From assembly GCA_964058845.1 (NCBI GenBank), contig CAXKVR010000097.1, positions 62,001-126,000 of the forward strand: DNA of 64,000 nt, read 5' to 3'. The DNA comes from Carex sylvatica. Its lineage: Eukaryota; Streptophyta; Magnoliopsida; Poales; Cyperaceae. The position numbers and the translations under genes were made by a program. Shown piece by piece: positions 57,763 to 64,000 of the stretch. How positions within the stretch are numbered: the first letter of the stretch is position 1; every line of letters starts with the position of its first letter. The notes under the pieces are model-generated. The model made no database searches and had not been told where the DNA came from. It saw only the letters and a program-made list of their open reading frames with translations.

Positions 57763-60700
57763 TCAATAGTCAGCAAAAAGCTCAGATAATTGTTCATCTG
57801 TCCATTCTGGAATTGAGACCTTTGAAGCCGGCATTTCTTTTACGTTATTTCCTTGCTTTGGTTGCATGTTGCCTTTCGGAATCTTGACCGAAGTGTTTTC
57901 TTTAGAAATTTTGCCGAACAAATCATCTCCCGACATTTTATCGGTGCAAATTGCGGATACTTTATTTGCTTTAGGGTTAAGCCGTGAGATTATTCCACAA
58001 AAATCAACTCTTTCGCTCCTAGTTTGTTCAATAGCTGATCTGATTTGTGCATGATTTTCTAATCCACTGTTGATTAGGGACTGTTCCATCAGCCTATTTT
58101 CCTCTTTTCTCTTCCCTACGAAAATAGAGGTAAGTAATATAAAAAAAGACATGCTGGTCAAATCTGACCTGACCTGAAAAACCAGACCAGTCAACAGTGG
58201 CTGGAGTTTTATTAATCGAAATTATTATTATATAGGAAACAGAAAGTGGCTGGATTTTCAATTGCATATGGATCTGGAAAAAAAAAATCCATTTGGAGCT
58301 GATTTGTTTTTTTTCCGGTTCCAAAGTGTTTTATTCTGTTTCAAATAAAACTCAGCAACTCTTTCAAGAAAAAAAAAAAACAAACACTTTGGATCCGAAA
58401 AAGAATTGGCTCCAAAGTTTGGAGCCTAAATATTTTTCAGCTCCATCTATGCCATAGAATATCCCAGCCACTCTTTCTATTTCCCTACATTATTTAATAA
58501 TAATTTCTATTAATGTAAAACTTAAACTAGATCATAACTCCAGTCTTAAACCCAGCCTGGTACAACCCACCAAAACTGTTATATAAGAAAAAGGTTCCAA
58601 TTACCAGTAAAAATACATGTAAATGTAATACAAGGGGATTGATTGGATGCCTTGTTGAAAAAAGCTTATTCCAGTCAGGTTACGATGCCTGTCTAGTGCG
58701 TCTATAACACAACTTGGATTATACTACAAAAAGGAGAGAAACTAACCGTTATCTTGAAACCTGGTTTCCACTGCAGAAGTCAAGTGCTCTTGAATGGGCC
58801 CACAGTTCTTTCCTATAAGCTGTTAAAAAAAAAGAACCTAATTGCAATTATTAAAATGTACCATTCAGACCAATTACAACAAGTACCAATTTATTTACTG
58901 TTCTTACATTACTAATTTAATTATTTACAACAAGTCATAAGTTGACCATTTCTTTCTCTGTCAGGCATTGCAACACTCATCTATATCAGGTGTTGTTCAT
59001 CTATTTACCCATTTAAAAATGGTCAATCTGAATAATTTTCAATATAATAATTGTTCAGTTCCTCGGAGAATGCAAAAAGTTTATTCATTAGTAATGCAAT
59101 AACTTGATTTGAGCAAAAAGATAGTCTTTATTGATAAAAGGTTGGACTTATATAGAGCCTTACAAAAACACTCTTACAAGCAACCCCCTAGACTATTCCT
59201 TAATGACCTATTCACCGATAGGTCCTCAAAACTATTCTAATACAATGTTTATCATACCAACACAATACATTCTGACAGAGACTAATCAACCAAAATTTGT
59301 CAAAGAATGACAACATACAGTGCAAAGAAACTGTTCTGTTCTTCCAACTACATTTTTACTTCTCTAACAAGATATCTTGAGAAAAGATTTATTTAAATAT
59401 AAAGTATAAAAATTCCAAATTAGATGTTTGGACAAAGATCTTTTCAAAACAAGGACAAAAGCTTCACAAATTGTGTTCCAACTGGGTAGTAGCATTGCAT
59501 TGTTTAATAAATACTGTAATCATTTAGCTCAATGCTAGCAATTTAATAAATTTGAATTTATACAATGAAAACCAAATCTAGACAAGGAAATTCACGTAAA
59601 TTATCAATGACATGCAGAAGAAAAATAGCTGTATTTACCTTTTTTCAGAGGGGAATAAAGATCAAATTCCCGTAACATCAACTGTAATAATCTCTTTTTT
59701 CATGTTACAAAGTTAAGCAATGTGAACTGGACTTCTAAAAGGAAAGAAACTTCTATTTAGATCATATCGCCATACATAAAGTGAAATCAATCTACTTTAA
59801 TTTTGTGCAATAAGGTTAAAATAATACCCTACAAGGTGAAGTTCTAGACATAATTCAAAGAAAGACATTGTCACCTTCATGAAATTAATCAAAATCAGTC
59901 TTTTTCCATGTTATAAAATTTAAACAATGTGACCAGGGCATCCTAAAAACACAAGATGGCCTTAGAGAAAGTCAAATCAATCAACTTTTACTTGTGTAAT
60001 AAGATCATATAAATTTTACCAGGATAAGTTGTAGACTAATTTAAAATGAATTCAGACTTTTCATACCCACCTTTAGCACATTATCTTCTGTAATATTGAG
60101 ATACTGAACTGATCGAGCAGGAGAAAATACTACTACCTGAAATTACCAAAGTGATTAATTGTAATTGATAACTACAAAAACAATAAAAAATTGAAGTCCA
60201 TATTAAACCAACAGTTGGACATATCATGGCTTTTGAATTAAACATGGTTGACCACACAGTGACTGATCAAACCTAACACAATAAAAATATTCAAATTAAG
60301 CCTTAAAAACAAATTACAGGTTGAATTTATCTCCAACATGACTGATGTAGGGTTCAATTTTCAAACAAACTCCACACAAGTTGAAAAATCTAATACCTGC
60401 TTTAAAATAAGAACACACCCAACTGCTACATCACTCCCTAGAGTTCCCTCAAATAGAGCTTTATGATGGATTGAGGCGCAAATTGTACCAGTTTGATCCT
60501 AGAATGGGGGAACAAATTAAAACAATCAAAGATTAATTTATAGTCATAATATATATGTATATAATATTATAATTATAAAGAGTTGGGCTATTGTACACTT
60601 CATGAAGTAAAGGGCGTGTTTTACTTCACGCCCATATTTGCAATTTTAAAGTTCAAACAGCCGATTCGAACCGTTCAATCTCATCTCCATATTAAACTGT

Positions 60701-61655
60701 GCTTGGAGACCAAATTTTACATTTTTCTGAAATTTTTTTTACTATTTATTTTTATTTTTGAAAATCACTTATTTTTTATGGTCCACAATTTTAAAAAATT
60801 CTAAAAAAATAGTAAAAAATTCCCAAAAATTGTAAAATTTGGTCTCCAAGCACATTTTAATATGGAGATCATGTTGAACGGTTCAAATCCGACTTTTTGG
60901 ACTTCGGATTTGAAAATATGGGCGTGAAGTACAACACGCACTTTACATCATGAAGCACAATAGCACAACTCTAATTATAAATTACCAACTTTTTCTTATA
61001 CCTTTAAAGTCAGTACCAGATCTCCAAGTCCATTTGACGTGCAAGATTTAACAAGACCCACCACCTAACATTTCAAATATAATTTCATTATGAACTTCTC
61101 CTATGAAAAAGAGTTACTCAATGATGTATCAAATGGTAGTAGCATATAATTACCATTGGTATTCGACCAATTGTGCGTGTTCTGATAGAACCAATCGGAG
61201 AAACTGAATTGCTTTCTGTACCTGAACTGAACAACTTATTAATTACAGTCAAAAGTGTACGAATTTGTACCAATATTAAAATCACCTGTCAATTCGAAAT
61301 GGGAAAAAAAGTAACCTAGATATCGCATAGCGTAGATCCAAGAATCAAGCTGAAAATCACCATCGACCTCTTCATTCAAATCCATAGACCCACCCACTCT
61401 CCTCCCAATTTCTTCCCTTTGGGACCCATTCTGACATACATCTCTCATCTTGACACGATGCATCGCCGACTGTACAGCCCCAGCAGGGCCTGGTATAAGA
61501 CGAGGTGGTGAAACTGATCTAGGGTTTTCAACAGAGGGGTTTGTAGAGCGAGAAGAACAAGGTCGAAGGGGGAAAGAAGAGATCGAAGGAACAATGGTGA
61601 ACAAGTCCGAGTCGTCTACGTCTAATCTCTCCTCCCAACTAGTGCTCTCAGCCAT
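57763..61655 (-). CDS. HROB: HROB-like (homologous recombination OB-fold) protein, 7 exons
   Basis: Minus-strand exons: 61655-61316, 61221-61154, 61064-61002, 60498-60397, 60136-60071, 58819-58747, 58115-57763; all GT-AG, in phase, 354 residues. The OB-fold core at about 130-215 reads IPMVVGLVKSCTSNGLGDLV, LKDQTGTICASIHHKA, VGCVLILKQVVVFSPARSV and YLNIT, characteristic of the HROB/MCM8IP (DUF4539) family. In animals HROB recruits the MCM8-MCM9 helicase during homologous recombination repair; that the plant protein does the same is inference. The N-terminal 110 residues look disordered (Ser/Pro/Arg-rich); the C-terminus keeps a short acidic-aromatic end, PEWTDEQLSELFADY. Much shorter than animal HROB because of a short N-terminal region. 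Introns 3 and 6 carry inverted-repeat elements. An upstream AG in the exon 6 acceptor region (CAG|CTTATAG) is used to keep frame. Confidence 0.9.
58235..58484. repeat. 250-bp inverted-repeat element in HROB intron 6
   Basis: Ends GGAAACAGAAAGTGGCTGGA and reversed GGAAATAGAAAGAGTGGCTGG pair, followed by inner A-rich and CTTTGGA/TCCAAAG matches. No clear target duplication. Confidence 0.6.
60590..60972. mobile_element. Hairpin core family, copy h (complete), in HROB intron 3
   Basis: Termini GAGTTGGGCTATTGTAC and reversed GAGTTGTGCTATTGTGC, with 9-bp flanks AATTATAAA (60581-60589 and 60973-60981). Nearly the whole 383 bp is a palindrome; the core has TTCAAACAGCCGATTCGAAC, GTGCTTGGAGACCAAATTTT and its mirror. 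One of the best preserved copies. Confidence 0.9.
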
Positions 61656-61856
61656 GGTCTAGTTCTAGTTCTCTCTAAGCCAAAACCTCTCTCTGTTTTT
61701 TTTTGGAGAGAAAGGAAAGATTTCAGGGTAGGTCCGATGCCAATCAAACATACTTTGGTGGAATGGATCAATCACCGTCTAAATGGCAACAAGATTCGTG
61801 CGTTCCTCTTTACAATAAGTGTACGTCTGCTTCAATTTCAGTTTGCACAGATTTAA

Positions 61857-62147
61857 GAGCATCTCCAATTCAATAATTAAAAAAAAATTGCTAAATAACA
61901 ATTATAAATTTTTTAAAAATTAAACAATTCACTTCTATATTAATACAATCAATCAAATAATTGAAAATGAGATACTTGATCAATAAAAATTAAATATTTG
62001 GCCAACTCATCTTTAGAAAAGAATTCCTAATTAAGCAATTCTTTCCAACAATTGTTAGATAAGCAATAGTCATACAACCCAGCAATTACAAAAATAATTG
62101 ACACATCAGCATAAGCAATCCATAAGCAATTACTGTTGGAGATGCTC
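61857..62147. mobile_element. Tourist/PIF-Harbinger-type MITE upstream of HROB
   Basis: Ends GAGCATCTCCAATTCA and reversed GAGCATCTCCAACAGTAA with TAA target duplication on both sides (61854-61856, 62148-62150). AT-rich 291-bp interior with no coding capacity. About 200 bp upstream of the HROB start, so it may lie in the promoter. Confidence 0.85.
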
Positions 62148-62150
62148 TAA

Positions 62151-63479
62151 GACCGACTTAACGGTAGTGGATCTTACTGGACCAAAAAGTAGGTCCGATG
62201 CCCATCGAACCTACTCCGTTTTCGAAAGAATAATTTAAATCCCTTTTCGGTTTACTGTGTCATACTTTTTGATTCAATGTATTATGTATGTAATGTTGTT
62301 GTTTAAAAATGCTTTCTGTTTCAATATATGTAGTTCACTACATGCATAGTTATGGGGAATGAGCCGTGTAAGATCAATAATTGTGAGACTGCACTGGGGA
62401 AAAGGCGGGAAGATATAGAGAAAAACCTGGATGCACATGGTTCATGTTTGCAAGCTTGCAAATTGAACTGAGGTGGTGCGGTCAACCCGACTCGTAGACC
62501 GTAAAAAAGTTTTCCTTTTTGGAGTAAAGAGACCCCACATTGCATGAGATAATTAAGTTATTTTGTATATAGAATGAGGATATTATGAATATGAAAGGGG
62601 AAATATTTAATTTAGAGAATTTTATAGAGTTAAATATGAGAGTTTTTGTGCTTTGAAAAGATAAATTACAATTTTAGAGGGTAAAAATTTATGGATATAA
62701 ATATGACAGATTTTGTGGTTATAATGATAAATATAATATTTGTAACTTTAGAAGAGAAATATGTATAATTTTGAAACTTCAAGATTTTTTTGTGATTGCG
62801 TAAATAATTTTCTTTTGGCATGTTTAATTATGTTTTGTTTAATTTATATTGGTCTTGTGTTTGATCAATTTTTATATAGTTAAATTTTGATTGTGTATAT
62901 AATGTTGACAAATAGATAGCTAAAAGTATAGGGATAATTTTGGAACAAGAGAAAAAAGAGAAAGAAAAGAAGAGAATCGATATTTCTCACGCAGTTATCA
63001 CAAATTAAAGACACAAAAGTTTGTCCCAAATGTTATTCGACAATGGCCTTTAGCTTAAATTTTAAGCTACATCAAAAATAATTATTCAGTAGTAAAGTCG
63101 AAGAGTAACTCTTTTAAGGTATTTAAGCTAGATGAAATACTTCAATCACGTAAAACTATATCTTAAAAACTTAAATAAACTTGAAAATATTGGTAAAAAA
63201 ATGACTAAGAAAATGATATTAACCTTTAAAAATAAGATCCCGTTCAATAAGTTTAGAGCTCCAAGGAGTTCAAAAAAGACTTAATCATTTTCTTGCCAAA
63301 CAACACATTTAGGCTTAACAATTAACATTGATAGATTTATCTCGAAGAATTTGGAGTCAAATTTAGGATAAAGATTTTAACATAGCAGTTTGACTTCATG
63401 CAACACACACACACATCGTTGTTTTAATTCTATTATCCATGTTGATTCTTGCCTAACAACACCTCTGTTGAAGGAAAGT
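62151..63479. other. Intergenic, no gene seen
   Basis: A short inverted pair around GTAGGTCCGATGCCCATCG (62191-62218) resembles words near 44096 and 61728. The rest is AT-rich with decayed repeat text near 62680-62770. Confidence 0.5.
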
Positions 63480-63957
63480 AAAAATATAGCATTATTTAGA
63501 AAAATATCAGTTGTTTAATTAGTCGGTATTCGAGAACAACTAAGTAATTTCTCTACTTTTAACACATACACAGTGACCTCTGTTAAAGTAAAATAAAATG
63601 TATCATGCTTAAGAAAAACACTAGTTTTCTCTACTTAATTTTGATATATACACAATGACATTTGGGTATATGCTCATGTAAACGTCAGAAGTAGAGAAAT
63701 GACCGATTTGCCTTCGAAAACTGACCAATTATAAGACTGGTTTTTTTTGTTTGTGAAAATGCTACATTTTTTTAATAAAGAATAAAATAGATAATTTATA
63801 AATTTAAAATGAATTTTTAAAAAAAGATCCAATAAAATGAGTAAGTATATGAGTTTTTAAAATTCAGAAAGGTAAATATGATATTTCATATTATGAATAA
63901 TAGAGGGTGAAATACGTAATTTTGAAAGTTTTGAGAGGTATACAAGAAAATTTCCCT
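63480..63957. repeat. Second copy of the 46733-type inverted-repeat element
   Basis: Shares GAGAAATTAC/AGTAGAGAAATGACC, TTTTTTTAATAAAGAATAAAAT, GGTAAATATGATATT and the terminal GGGAAATTTTCTTGTATAC (reversed at about 63957) with 46733-47225. Boundaries on the left are uncertain. Confidence 0.5.
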
Positions 63958-64000
63958 TTATTATTTACACGAGGAAGGCACACTAATTGTTATTAAGACT

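Noticed and set aside
62321..62545. 74-codon minus-strand frame
   Set aside because: No similarity and no promoter or intron evidence; expected by chance in intergenic DNA.
1..64000. tRNA, rRNA or CRISPR features
   Set aside because: No cloverleaf B-box context, rRNA block or regularly spaced identical repeats was seen on reading; a tRNAscan or Rfam search would settle it.

Overview
This window is nuclear DNA from a flowering plant. It is AT-rich, its genes carry many GT-AG introns, and about half of it is transposable-element debris. The gene families point the same way: an MIKC*-type MADS-box factor, an 11S seed globulin, a DUF604 glycosyltransferase-like protein, a receptor-like cytoplasmic kinase with a universal stress protein domain, and a homologous-recombination OB-fold protein. 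Nothing in the sequence fixes the species; a eudicot or an early-diverging angiosperm is the best guess. No bacterial, organellar, tRNA, rRNA or CRISPR feature was seen. All exon models come from reading splice sites and phases by eye.

Layout. 1-12.05 kb: a ten-exon MIKC*-like MADS-box gene (+) with a duplicated upstream region. A young, apparently intact Ty1/Copia element (3666-8595) sits in intron 2, only 11 bp before the exon 3 acceptor. 12.85-18.6 kb: a decayed F-box/DUF295 pseudogene (-), split by a second, degenerate Copia element (13735-18476). 21.2-23.1 kb: an intact four-exon 11S globulin gene (-). 25.0-29.9 kb: a three-exon DUF604 gene (+). Its introns hold a PIF-like element, a 1.2-kb foldback whose end coincides with a splice donor, and a hairpin element ending just before a splice acceptor. 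30-36 kb: a hAT-like GC-rich repeat element, a long-TIR element carrying a LINE zinc-domain fragment, and a 5'-truncated LINE with an 11-bp target duplication. 38.9-43.9 kb: a ten-exon USP-domain kinase gene (-). 43.9-57.7 kb: a gene-poor block of small inverted-repeat elements. 57.8-61.7 kb: a seven-exon HROB-like gene (-). 61.7-64 kb: more MITE-type repeats.

The genes look functionally unrelated: reproductive transcription factor, seed storage, Golgi glycosylation, signalling and DNA repair. What links the region is the transposon load. The most notable pattern is a family of palindromic elements. They share one hairpin core but have different termini, and several have 9-bp target duplications typical of Mutator-like elements; eight core copies occur in 64 kb. 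Several elements sit within a few bases of gene splice sites (MADS intron 2; both ends of DUF604 intron 2). The window therefore shows mobile DNA reshaping intron borders while reading frames appear to survive, except for one probable splice-donor mutation in the MADS gene.
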